Source: JBEKIK01 sp050013075
GTDB lineage: Bacteria > Planctomycetota > Planctomycetia > Pirellulales > Thermoguttaceae
Direction: 5' to 3'
Assembly (NCBI GenBank): GCA_050013075.1
Contig: JBEKFZ010000057.1
Coordinates: 1-28,186 of the forward strand
DNA: 28,186 nt
The notes beneath the pieces were generated by a model that searched no databases, was not told the DNA's origin, and saw only the letters and a program-made list of their open reading frames with translations. This document shows positions 21,462 to 28,186 of this stretch, in pieces. Numbering within the stretch: the stretch's first letter is position 1; each line of letters starts with the position of its first letter. The translations under genes were made by a program, and so were the position numbers.

Positions 21462-22865
21462 ATGTTCCCCCTTGACGACACCATTGTCGCCATCGCTTCG
21501 GCGCCCGGCGGCGCGGCACGGGGTATTGTGCGCCTGAGCGGCCCGAGTGTTTTACGGTGTCTAGGGGCGGTATTTCAGTCAAACGACAAGCGGCAACTAC
21601 AGGCGCCGACGCATGCCCGGGCCGTGGACGGTTCGCTAAACTTGATCGGCATAAACGCACCTGTGCCCTGCGATTTGTTTATTTGGCCCCAGGGACGCAG
21701 TTATACCGGTCAATTGGCGGCGGAGTTCCATACATTGGGCTCCCCGCCTATTTTGGATGCCTTGTTGAAATCGCTATTCACGGCCGGGGCGAGAATGGCC
21801 GATCGCGGCGAGTTCACGCTCAGGGCTTTTTTAAGCGGACGGATCGATCTGACCCAAGCCGAGGCCGTTCTGGGTGTGATCGACGCCGCCGATCCCCGGA
21901 AGTTGCAAGTCGCGGTTGCACAACTTGCCGGCGGACTGGCAGGCCCGTTGCACCATCTGCGCGACCTGCTCTTGGAACTGCTCGCCCATTTGGAAGCCGG
22001 GTTTGATTTCGCCGATGAGGATCTGCCTTTCATTACGGCCGAACAGTTGCAGCGCGGTCTCGACGAGGCAGTGGAAAATGTCGCCCGATTGGCCGCACAA
22101 ATGGAGTCGCGCGGCACGGTGCAAACGGCGGTCCGGGCAGTGCTCCTGGGCCGGCCGAACACCGGCAAAAGCAGCTTGTTCAATGCCCTGACAAGTAATG
22201 GACAGGCATTGGTCTCGGATACGCCGGGCACGACCCGCGATTACCTTCTGGCCGAGTTGGATTTTGACGGCCGAAAGTGCCAACTCATCGACACCGCCGG
22301 ATTTCTTGCGGAATCCGTCCAGGCAGCCGGCGATTTTAATACTCCCGATCGGGCGGCCCAAGCGGCCGCGGCTGAACAAATCGACCGGGCTGATTTGCGA
22401 TTGCTCTGCCTGGATGCCACGCGACCGCTGCACTCCTGGGAACAAGCCGAACTTGCCCGGGTCGATGATTTGCATCGGATTGTCGTTTGGACAAAGCTAG
22501 ACGCAATTCCGCCGGGCAGCGCCTTTCCATCGTGCGAATTTTCCAATCAACCGACCATACTGACCAGCAGCGTTACGGGCCAGGGGCTTGATCTTCTGCT
22601 CTCGGAATTGCGGCGAATGGCGCTTGCCGTGGAAACGGCCGGCGGTGACGTTGTGGCCGGCACCGCCGCCCGCTGCCGCGAGTCGATACATCACGCCGAC
22701 GAAAGTCTGCAAAATGCCCGGAATCTAGCCCGATCGAAAAGCGGCGAGGAATTCATCGCCGCCGAAATCCGCACGGCCTTGGACGAATTGGGCAAGGTGG
22801 TTGGCGCGGTTTACACCGACGATGTGCTGGATCGTATTTTCTCCCGGTTTTGCGTGGGAAAATAA
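21462..22865 (+). CDS. mnmE: tRNA uridine-5-carboxymethylaminomethyl modification GTPase MnmE
   Basis: The 467-residue product has the complete MnmE layout. The N-terminal folate-binding domain opens DDTIVAIASAPGGAARGIVRLSGP. A helical domain includes the EFTLRAFLSGRIDLTQAEAV motif. An inserted G domain has G1 GRPNTGKS (230-237), the TTRDY switch, G3 DTAGF, and G4 TKLD in place of the usual NKxD. The C-terminal FCVGK (463-467) provides the conserved Cys. With MnmG it makes the cmnm5 modification at wobble U34 of tRNAs; no mnmG is in the window. Length is slightly above the usual 450-460. ATG 21462 is fixed by the family N-terminus although no Shine-Dalgarno is seen. Confidence 0.97.
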   Translation: MFPLDDTIVAIASAPGGAARGIVRLSGPSVLRCLGAVFQSNDKRQLQAPTHARAVDGSLNLIGINAPVPCDLFIWPQGRSYTGQLAAEFHTLGSPPILDALLKSLFTAGARMADRGEFTLRAFLSGRIDLTQAEAVLGVIDAADPRKLQVAVAQLAGGLAGPLHHLRDLLLELLAHLEAGFDFADEDLPFITAEQLQRGLDEAVENVARLAAQMESRGTVQTAVRAVLLGRPNTGKSSLFNALTSNGQALVSDTPGTTRDYLLAELDFDGRKCQLIDTAGFLAESVQAAGDFNTPDRAAQAAAAEQIDRADLRLLCLDATRPLHSWEQAELARVDDLHRIVVWTKLDAIPPGSAFPSCEFSNQPTILTSSVTGQGLDLLLSELRRMALAVETAGGDVVAGTAARCRESIHHADESLQNARNLARSKSGEEFIAAEIRTALDELGKVVGAVYTDDVLDRIFSRFCVGK

Positions 22866-22950
22866 AAAAGGGGTCAGAACTATTTTTTGAAATATGTTGT
22901 GAGGTTACTGTTAATGAGATTTAAAAAAAAATAGTTCTGACCCCTTTTTT
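22864..22950. terminator. Perfect 25-base inverted repeat between convergent genes, likely bidirectional terminator
   Basis: Arms 22864-22888 and 22926-22950 (core GGGGTCAGAACTATTTTTT) are exact inverse copies separated by 37 bases. Each arm has A and T runs, so transcripts from both sides would end in a hairpin and a U-run. The mnmE stop codon (22863-22865) overlaps the left end and the minus-strand gene stop (22949-22951) the right end. Similar GGGGTCAGAAC inverted repeats are widespread dispersed repeats, so this may be a domesticated mobile repeat. Confidence 0.85.
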
Positions 22951-25900
22951 ATTTCGATAGGCGTTCGAAGTATTGGCGGTTCAGTTCTTCCCAGCCGCGG
23001 GGCGAGGGATCTTGCATTCCGCCGAGGATTTCTTTTTGGATGTCCGCGGGCAGGTTGGCGGTGGAATCCTTGCGGACCTCGAACTCGCCTTGGAGATATT
23101 GCTTTACGTTGCCCAGTCCGTCGATGAGCACGCTCCGCTGTCGCAAGGCGTTTTGATATCGGCCGGATTTAAGATCCAGTTCGACCTGGGCCATGACTTT
23201 GATCATTTTATCCAGATCGGTATGCTGAAAATTGGCCGCCTGGAATTGCAGATCCACGCCTTCGGCCTTGTTACGCAGGGCGGCCTGTTTGCCCACCAGT
23301 CGCTGCAAATCGCGCTTACCCGGCGAACGTGGCGCGGGCCCTTCCAGTCCTTCGCCGCCTTGGCCGCTTTCCTTTCCTCCGCCGGTGGCGCCGCCGGCCG
23401 AATCTTTGCCGTGATCCTTGATTTGGCCTTTCACATAGGGATCAGGCGTAAGCCGGCTGGGCGTGTTGCGTCCGCCTTTGCCCACGGATTGATCGCCGAC
23501 GAATTCTCCGCTGGCTTTTCCTTGCCGGCCTTCGCCCGACCGGCCGCCGATTTCGCTGGAGTTGGGCAGGCGGTTGCCGGAAACGCCTTTTGCGCTCATG
23601 TTCGAGATGGGGCCGTCCATGGCATCCCAGCCCGCGCCTTTGTCCTGCGAATCGGCCGCGCTGCTGGAAACGTCCTCCATTTCATCGAAGATGTCGTTTT
23701 CCTGCTCCATCAGCTCTCCGATCAAGTCTTCCAATTCGCCGGGCAATTCGGCCATGGGGGCTTCTTTATCCTTGTCGGTGAGCGATTCCTCCTGGCTCCA
23801 TTTTTCGCGGTCCGGGGTGTCGGGGAGCCATTTTTCCATGTTGGTCACAAGTTCCTCGGCCATCTCGTAGCCTAGTTGTTCCAAGGGAACGGCGATGTAG
23901 GCCGTTTTTTTCAAAAGCGCGTCTTCCGCCATTTTCAACTCGGTTTGGATCTCGACCGATTCCTTGAGCATCGACGAATTGGCGAAATCCTGCTCGGGCA
24001 GTTTGCTCAAATCGGAATGAAGATCCTTCATGAACTTGGCCCAATCGTCCTCGGCGGCGGCCAGGGCCTTAAGCGCTTCCTCCTGCTCTTTTGTGAAATC
24101 CTCGACCGGGATTTTGGCGAGGTTTTCACTGGCTTCGATCACCTTTTTCTGCTGCTTGAGGAATTGATCCAGTTTATTACGCAGTTCTTCGAGTTTTGCC
24201 TTTGCGTCGTCAAGCAGATCGCCGCCGGGGCGTTTTTTCATCTCCGATAGCGCTTGTTCCTCCGCGCGCCTGGAAACATCCAGCAATTTGCGCAGCACGT
24301 CGATAATGCGGTCCTGCGCGGCCAGTAGCCTGACCGCCGGCTGGTTGAAATCGTCCGACGATTTCAGCTTCAGCAATTCGTCGCACTGCGCGGCGGCGGC
24401 GAGCATCTCTCCGTATGCCAGGCCGTTAAGGACACGTTTTATGGCCTGCCGCTCTTCCGAATCGGACCGGCCGATGGAATTGACGATTTCCACCGAGGAT
24501 TTTTGGATCTCGATTTGTTGCCCGCGCACGTCGCCGGCATTGCCGGTTCGATCGGCCAATTGTCGCGTTTTGAGAATCCCGGCGCCCGTAATGCGGGCAT
24601 GAATCTGCTTTTCAAGAATCTTTAATATCGCGCCGCGCAGGCTTTCGAGTTGTTCCAGCGCGGCGGAGTTTTTGGCGTCTTCGGCGATGATCTTCACCGC
24701 GTGCCACGGCGTGGCGGCCTCTTGCGGTTTCAGTTCCAATCCCCAGTTATCGACAACCCGCTTGTCCCAAGCCAAAGCACGGATCAGTACAGTTTGTCCG
24801 GGACGGAATTGATCGGGCTTGAGTTCCAAAACGTGTTGCCGACTGACGGTGGTGCTGTTTTCAAAGTCGGTCCATTGTTTGACTGTAATCGCCGGACCGC
24901 CTGCCGCGTCCGGCTGATCGACGCCGCTTGTGCCTTGCTTTTCCTGGGACTGGGCCGCTTCGGCCGAGGCGTTCAAGCCTTCTTGATCTTGGATTTTCAT
25001 TTCCAGGCGAATCCGATCTACGCCATAATCATCGCCGGCGCGGATCACTACCGGCACGGTTGCGCCCGGGGCCGAAGTGCCTTGCGGGGGCGGTTTAAGG
25101 AGTTCCACGAGGGGCGGCTTGTCCGGGATCACCACGATGCGGTTGATTCGCGGGTCCGGATCGTTATGCCCGGCGTCGTTTATAAGATGAACGGTGAAAC
25201 TGGCGTTTTTCAGAAGCGGCATTTCCATCGCCAGCAGCTTGCCGTTTTCCTCCACCCGGCCTAAAAGCTGCTTTCCATCGAGCAGGATATGGCCCTGGGC
25301 AATCGTTGTTGTAGGCCGGATTCGCAGTTCAGCCACCGAATACTGCGGGGCCTCGAGGTCCGCGGTTTTTTGCTTAAAAGTCTCCTCCTTGCGTTTAAGA
25401 TAAGCTGGATAATGGTAAGTGACGCTCACCTCGGCGACGGTTGGCTTTTCGCGGACTTTGATCGTATAAACCGGCGTTTGCGAATCGCCGATTTCGAGGC
25501 GATACGTCACGTTTTTCAGCACCGCGGGCAAGGTGTATTTGTAGCGACGATGTTTTTCCTCGCCCACAAGCGGCTGGGACGATTCTTCTTCGCCCTCCGG
25601 TTTGATGTAAATAAAAGTGTCGTATGCCGTGGCTTGTGGGTTCTTGATTTCGGCGATTATTTCCTGGCTGGCGCCGACGAGGATTTCGGTATTTTTGGGC
25701 GTTACCTCGATTGCACCCACTTTGCCCACCGAGGGAACGAACTCCCACGGCGCGAGCAGCCTGCCGGCGGCCGATCCCCAATTGGGAATGTTTCGCTGGC
25801 AAACAATGGCCGCGGCGATGAAAACGCATAACAATACCAGCGATTCGGCTAGATCGCGCGGGGTTTGCATACAATGCCGCAATCGCACCCAGCGCGATTG

Positions 25901-26329
25901 CCGTGCGGCCGCCGCATTGAAGTTGAGGTATTCAGCCTGCGCGGCGGAGTGGCGTATCGCCGCTTCGCAAAACGCCGGATCGCCGTTGTTGCGGGCTTCG
26001 GACAACTGCACGAGATTGATGAGACTGCTGCCCAGGTCTATAAATTCGGCTTCCACGCGCCGGGCGGTCGCTTCCAGACCGCGCTGGTTCAGCAATAGCC
26101 GGCGTCCCACGACCCAAAGCAAAAAACCCGTTACCATGACCCAAATGGCAAACAATGCCGTTAAAATGCCTTGAGAAAATCGCAAAAAGGCGTCGCCCAA
26201 CATGAACGCCAGCCATAGGCCGAACGACGTGCATACGGCCAACACGCAGGTGCTTAACAGCGAAAAAAACCACCATCTGTGCCGACTTGATTCGAGCCGG
26301 TGAATCACTTTTTCGGCCGCGGGCGACAT
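22949..26329 (-). CDS. Large membrane-anchored coiled-coil protein (DUF4175-like, planctomycete type)
   Basis: The 1126-residue product has two hydrophobic helices near the N-terminus (about 18-42 and 50-72) and a third at about 160-178. An extracytoplasmic region with beta-sandwich-like segments follows (for example EVTPKNTEILVGASQEI near 208-224 and VSVTYHYPAYLKRKEE near 303-318). Long charged coiled-coils occupy about 600-850, then a Gly/Ser-rich linker (about 930-1020) and a final helical part (about 1030-1126, QRSVLIDGLGNVKQYLQ). The layout resembles DUF4175-type proteins that accompany MoxR, DUF58 and vWA/BatA genes. The DUF4159 gene upstream supports this. The biochemical role is unknown; a cell-envelope scaffold is inference. 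The start at ATG 26329 has no Shine-Dalgarno, only heptamers. Confidence 0.8.
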   Translation of the reverse strand: MSPAAEKVIHRLESSRHRWWFFSLLSTCVLAVCTSFGLWLAFMLGDAFLRFSQGILTALFAIWVMVTGFLLWVVGRRLLLNQRGLEATARRVEAEFIDLGSSLINLVQLSEARNNGDPAFCEAAIRHSAAQAEYLNFNAAAARQSRWVRLRHCMQTPRDLAESLVLLCVFIAAAIVCQRNIPNWGSAAGRLLAPWEFVPSVGKVGAIEVTPKNTEILVGASQEIIAEIKNPQATAYDTFIYIKPEGEEESSQPLVGEEKHRRYKYTLPAVLKNVTYRLEIGDSQTPVYTIKVREKPTVAEVSVTYHYPAYLKRKEETFKQKTADLEAPQYSVAELRIRPTTTIAQGHILLDGKQLLGRVEENGKLLAMEMPLLKNASFTVHLINDAGHNDPDPRINRIVVIPDKPPLVELLKPPPQGTSAPGATVPVVIRAGDDYGVDRIRLEMKIQDQEGLNASAEAAQSQEKQGTSGVDQPDAAGGPAITVKQWTDFENSTTVSRQHVLELKPDQFRPGQTVLIRALAWDKRVVDNWGLELKPQEAATPWHAVKIIAEDAKNSAALEQLESLRGAILKILEKQIHARITGAGILKTRQLADRTGNAGDVRGQQIEIQKSSVEIVNSIGRSDSEERQAIKRVLNGLAYGEMLAAAAQCDELLKLKSSDDFNQPAVRLLAAQDRIIDVLRKLLDVSRRAEEQALSEMKKRPGGDLLDDAKAKLEELRNKLDQFLKQQKKVIEASENLAKIPVEDFTKEQEEALKALAAAEDDWAKFMKDLHSDLSKLPEQDFANSSMLKESVEIQTELKMAEDALLKKTAYIAVPLEQLGYEMAEELVTNMEKWLPDTPDREKWSQEESLTDKDKEAPMAELPGELEDLIGELMEQENDIFDEMEDVSSSAADSQDKGAGWDAMDGPISNMSAKGVSGNRLPNSSEIGGRSGEGRQGKASGEFVGDQSVGKGGRNTPSRLTPDPYVKGQIKDHGKDSAGGATGGGKESGQGGEGLEGPAPRSPGKRDLQRLVGKQAALRNKAEGVDLQFQAANFQHTDLDKMIKVMAQVELDLKSGRYQNALRQRSVLIDGLGNVKQYLQGEFEVRKDSTANLPADIQKEILGGMQDPSPRGWEELNRQYFERLSK

Positions 26330-26357
26330 GTTAGGGGCTAAGGATTGGGGATTAGGG
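26330..26357. repeat. Four heptamers ending at the minus-strand ATG
   Basis: In the sense direction of the minus-strand gene the units are CCCTAAT, CCCCAAT, CCTTAGC and CCCTAAC, directly followed by ATG 26329. They are of the same pyrimidine-rich type as before yidC and mnmE. Confidence 0.75.
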
Positions 26358-26375
26358 ACAATGAGTTAGTTAGGG

Positions 26376-26395
26376 GTGGGCAGTTTACTGCCCAC
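26376..26395. repeat. Palindrome GTGGGCAGT-TT-ACTGCCCAC
   Basis: Perfect 9-base arms with a two-base centre; same core as 21327-21350. It lies between the two minus-strand genes, about 75 bases after the DUF4159 stop. Confidence 0.85.
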
Positions 26396-26439
26396 TTAAA
26401 TAATTTTTATTTTAAAATCGTTGGGGTTTTAGTGATTTA

Positions 26440-26474
26440 TTCATCCTTCATCCTTCAAACTTCATCCTTTCTAA
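26440..26474. repeat. Heptamer array over the stop of the DUF4159 gene
   Basis: The plus-strand units are TTCATCC, TTCATCC, TTCAAAC, TTCATCC and TTTCTAA. In the sense direction the TAG stop (26473-26471) is followed by GGATGAA-type heptamers. This is the same type and orientation as at the 3' ends of tsaB and the 14990-15568 gene. Confidence 0.8.
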
Positions 26475-28042
26475 TGTGTCACTGCGAAAACAATGGCGTT
26501 TGTGCCGATTTGCAGGGCCGATTCGTCTTTCAAACCGTAACTGTATGGATGTGCGAACTGTTCCCAGCCGTTGCCCAGATCGAATCGGCTGTAAATCACG
26601 GCCAATCGGCCATCGATGCTGATGCCCTCCAGCGGAGGAGCGTTCATGGCCCCGAAATCCTCGCGCATCCGCGGAGTGTAATCCACTTGCTTGATGTCGT
26701 AATGGCAATGATAAAGCGGATGATCCGGCGGCAGGTTTTCCAAACGTTTCTCCGGCAGCACCTTGGCCATTTCGCGGCGGAAGGCCATGTCGAAAGCCAT
26801 GCGCCCGCAGCACGAATCGGCCAGCAGCAGTCCGCCGGCCTTCAAATATCGCTGTAATGCCGCCGCTTCCTCCGCGCTCCAGGCGAACTCATAATGCCCG
26901 GTGATGTACAAAAGCGGATAAGTCGCCGTTTTTGGGTCTTTCAGGCGGACGTTCTCGCGTTTGAACTTCACTTCCAGCGTGGAGTTTTCCTTGGCGAATT
27001 TCAACAGGTTGTGCACGCCCGATGGATCGGGATCCCAGTCGCCGTCGTGGATAATCTGGGCAAAGACGAAATCGTCTCGCGTGGGCGCGGCGGCTTCATG
27101 ATAAACCTTGGTGGAACTCAAAAAGCGCCCTAACTGGAATGAACCGAGAATGTATGTTACAAGGTTCGCCCCAACCTCCCGGGCCTGGTCGATGATTACC
27201 CGCGTGCCCCGTGGATGCTCGTGCCCGTCCCATCCGCAGGTCAGATCGCGGGGCGAAAATATCACGCCCGCGCGGCAGCCGAAATTTATTCCTTCCAGGC
27301 ACGGGGCCTCGGCAAAGGTCGATCCGTCGCCTTTTTTATAGGTCAGATTGCCCAGTTTGTAATACGAGGCATAGACCGGATCGTCGGGCGTCAATTTTCT
27401 AAGCGGCCGGGTGGGGAATATCAACTCGATTTCGCGGCGAAAGGCCTCGACAAAATCGTTCCACCCGCAGCAGGCGTCGGCCAGGATCGTGCCGCCGTCC
27501 ATTACATAGCGGGCTATTTTCTGGCGGATGTCGTCGCTGAGCTCGAACTTGTTGTGTCCGGCAAACAGCAGGGCAGGCAATTCGCGGGGATCGTAGGAGA
27601 AATGTTCAAAATCGGCCTCGATCGCCCGATAATTGATGCCTAGTCTTTGGTTTGTCCATGTCAGCAGGCTTTGCACGTCGGCCGGATCGGTCATCCAGTC
27701 GCGATATTGCACCTGCTTGCCGTCCCTGGTGATCCATCGTGTGGAGCCCATGGCCATTTTGCCGATCAATGCCGGCGGACTTGGCGGACGTTTCTTTTCG
27801 CTCCGCCGTAAGGGCGTGACCGGCAAAGGCAAGGGAGGAAACGACTCGCCCCCGGTTTGATGTTGCGGCTTTGCCGGCGGCGGCGGGCCGCAATCGATCG
27901 GTCCGGAATTGTCATCCGCCGCCCACGCCAAACATGGCAGGCTTAAATTGCCCACGGCGCCGCCCAATGCGGCAGTCACGCCGATTTGCTTGATGAATTT
28001 CCGCCGCGATAATTCCCTTTCCGGCCTTTCGGGCGATGGCAT
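26471..28042 (-). CDS. Tat-exported protein with two tandem DUF4159 domains
   Basis: Counting from ATG 28042, the product has 523 residues. A twin-arginine signal (LSRRKFIKQIGVTAALGGAVG, about 10-29) is followed by a Pro-rich linker to about 105. Two similar domains follow, about 115-310 and 330-520. Each has a GGxxLADxCCG motif, an AFRREx helix, and an L-xPDxPxY segment, so the protein arose by internal duplication. DUF4159 domains have a flavodoxin/glutaminase-like fold of unknown activity, usually near MoxR/BatA-type genes in planctomycetes and bacteroidetes. The frame opens to 28087, but that codon lies in a likely -10 box; ATG 28042 has GGGAA seven bases upstream. It lies 141 bases upstream of the 1126-residue gene, and both are probably co-transcribed. 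Confidence 0.88.
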   Translation of the reverse strand: MPSPERPERELSRRKFIKQIGVTAALGGAVGNLSLPCLAWAADDNSGPIDCGPPPPAKPQHQTGGESFPPLPLPVTPLRRSEKKRPPSPPALIGKMAMGSTRWITRDGKQVQYRDWMTDPADVQSLLTWTNQRLGINYRAIEADFEHFSYDPRELPALLFAGHNKFELSDDIRQKIARYVMDGGTILADACCGWNDFVEAFRREIELIFPTRPLRKLTPDDPVYASYYKLGNLTYKKGDGSTFAEAPCLEGINFGCRAGVIFSPRDLTCGWDGHEHPRGTRVIIDQAREVGANLVTYILGSFQLGRFLSSTKVYHEAAAPTRDDFVFAQIIHDGDWDPDPSGVHNLLKFAKENSTLEVKFKRENVRLKDPKTATYPLLYITGHYEFAWSAEEAAALQRYLKAGGLLLADSCCGRMAFDMAFRREMAKVLPEKRLENLPPDHPLYHCHYDIKQVDYTPRMREDFGAMNAPPLEGISIDGRLAVIYSRFDLGNGWEQFAHPYSYGLKDESALQIGTNAIVFAVTH

Positions 28043-28085
28043 GGGCGAATTCCCTTTTTTTGGGGGAGTTAAGTCAGCATAATAC

Positions 28086-28091
28086 ATTATA
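28086..28091 (-). promoter_or_regulatory. Candidate -10 box for the DUF4159 gene
   Basis: On the minus strand a perfect TATAAT lies at 28091-28086, about 45 bases before ATG 28042. No good -35 is visible at 16-18 bases. If real, it rules out the longer start at 28087. Confidence 0.4.
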
Positions 28092-28186
28092 CTGCACTTT
28101 CCTAAAACATGCCGAGGTTACCTATTTTTCCATACGCAAAACACCGCTACCGTCATGCCATAGGTGATTTTTCATTCATTTAGGGT

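Noticed and set aside
21831..22475. 214-codon minus-strand frame inside mnmE
   Set aside because: Antisense to the conserved GTPase motifs of mnmE, with no family signature of its own.
22973..23875. 300-codon plus-strand frame inside the 1126-residue gene
   Set aside because: It is antisense to coiled-coil coding sequence with no recognisable domain or ribosome site.

Overview
The window looks like a chromosomal segment of a Planctomycetota bacterium, most likely in or near the Pirellulales. This is inferred from gene content and style, not from a marker gene. The pointers are a Tat-exported DUF4159 protein beside a very long membrane/coiled-coil protein, a thioredoxin-domain lipoprotein with a beta-propeller tail, secreted low-complexity proteins, loosely packed genes, weak or absent Shine-Dalgarno sites, and intergenic spaces filled with dispersed palindromic repeats. 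No rRNA, tRNA or CRISPR array was seen.

Layout. 1-109 is the tail of an unidentified gene. 367-2399 holds two exported proteins (an unknown Ser/Gln/Ala-rich protein and a trypsin-like protease). 2701-5586 holds a TPR protein with a degenerate SEC-C-like motif and an exported FKBP-type prolyl isomerase. 6194-7194 (minus) is the yggS-yggU pair, overlapping by 4 bases. 7598-11434 holds a large lipoprotein with a TlpA-like thioredoxin domain and a predicted outer-membrane beta-barrel. 11435-12341 is a repeat-rich junk zone containing the last ~48 codons of a dinD-like gene. 12342-14840 is an AT-richer gene for a SIR2 + P-loop (STAND-like) protein, a probable NAD-depleting anti-phage effector. It is followed by a possibly truncated ORF and an uncharacterised ~190-residue protein. 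15682-18613 holds a cupin-like protein, a nitroreductase, tsaB (minus) and a metallophosphoesterase. 18842-22865 is yidC (with an unusual PDZ insertion) followed by mnmE, a common bacterial pairing. 22949-28042 (minus) is a 1126-residue membrane/coiled-coil protein downstream of a tandem-DUF4159 Tat substrate, resembling part of a planctomycete MoxR/DUF58/BatA-type cluster.

Functionally the window mixes housekeeping (MnmE and TsaB in tRNA modification, YidC in membrane insertion, YggS in PLP homeostasis), envelope proteins (lipoprotein, barrel, FKBP, protease) and a small defence-type island.

The least expected signal is a set of period-7 arrays at gene borders. Sense-strand CCTGAAC-like heptamers run up to the ATG of the nitroreductase, yidC, mnmE and the 1126-residue protein. 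Sense-strand GGATGAA/GAGTGAA-like heptamers start at or overlap the stop codons of several genes. The genes with 5' arrays have no visible Shine-Dalgarno. Also notable are at least four families of palindromic or MITE-like repeats and an inverted repeat that carries the stop codons of two convergent genes.
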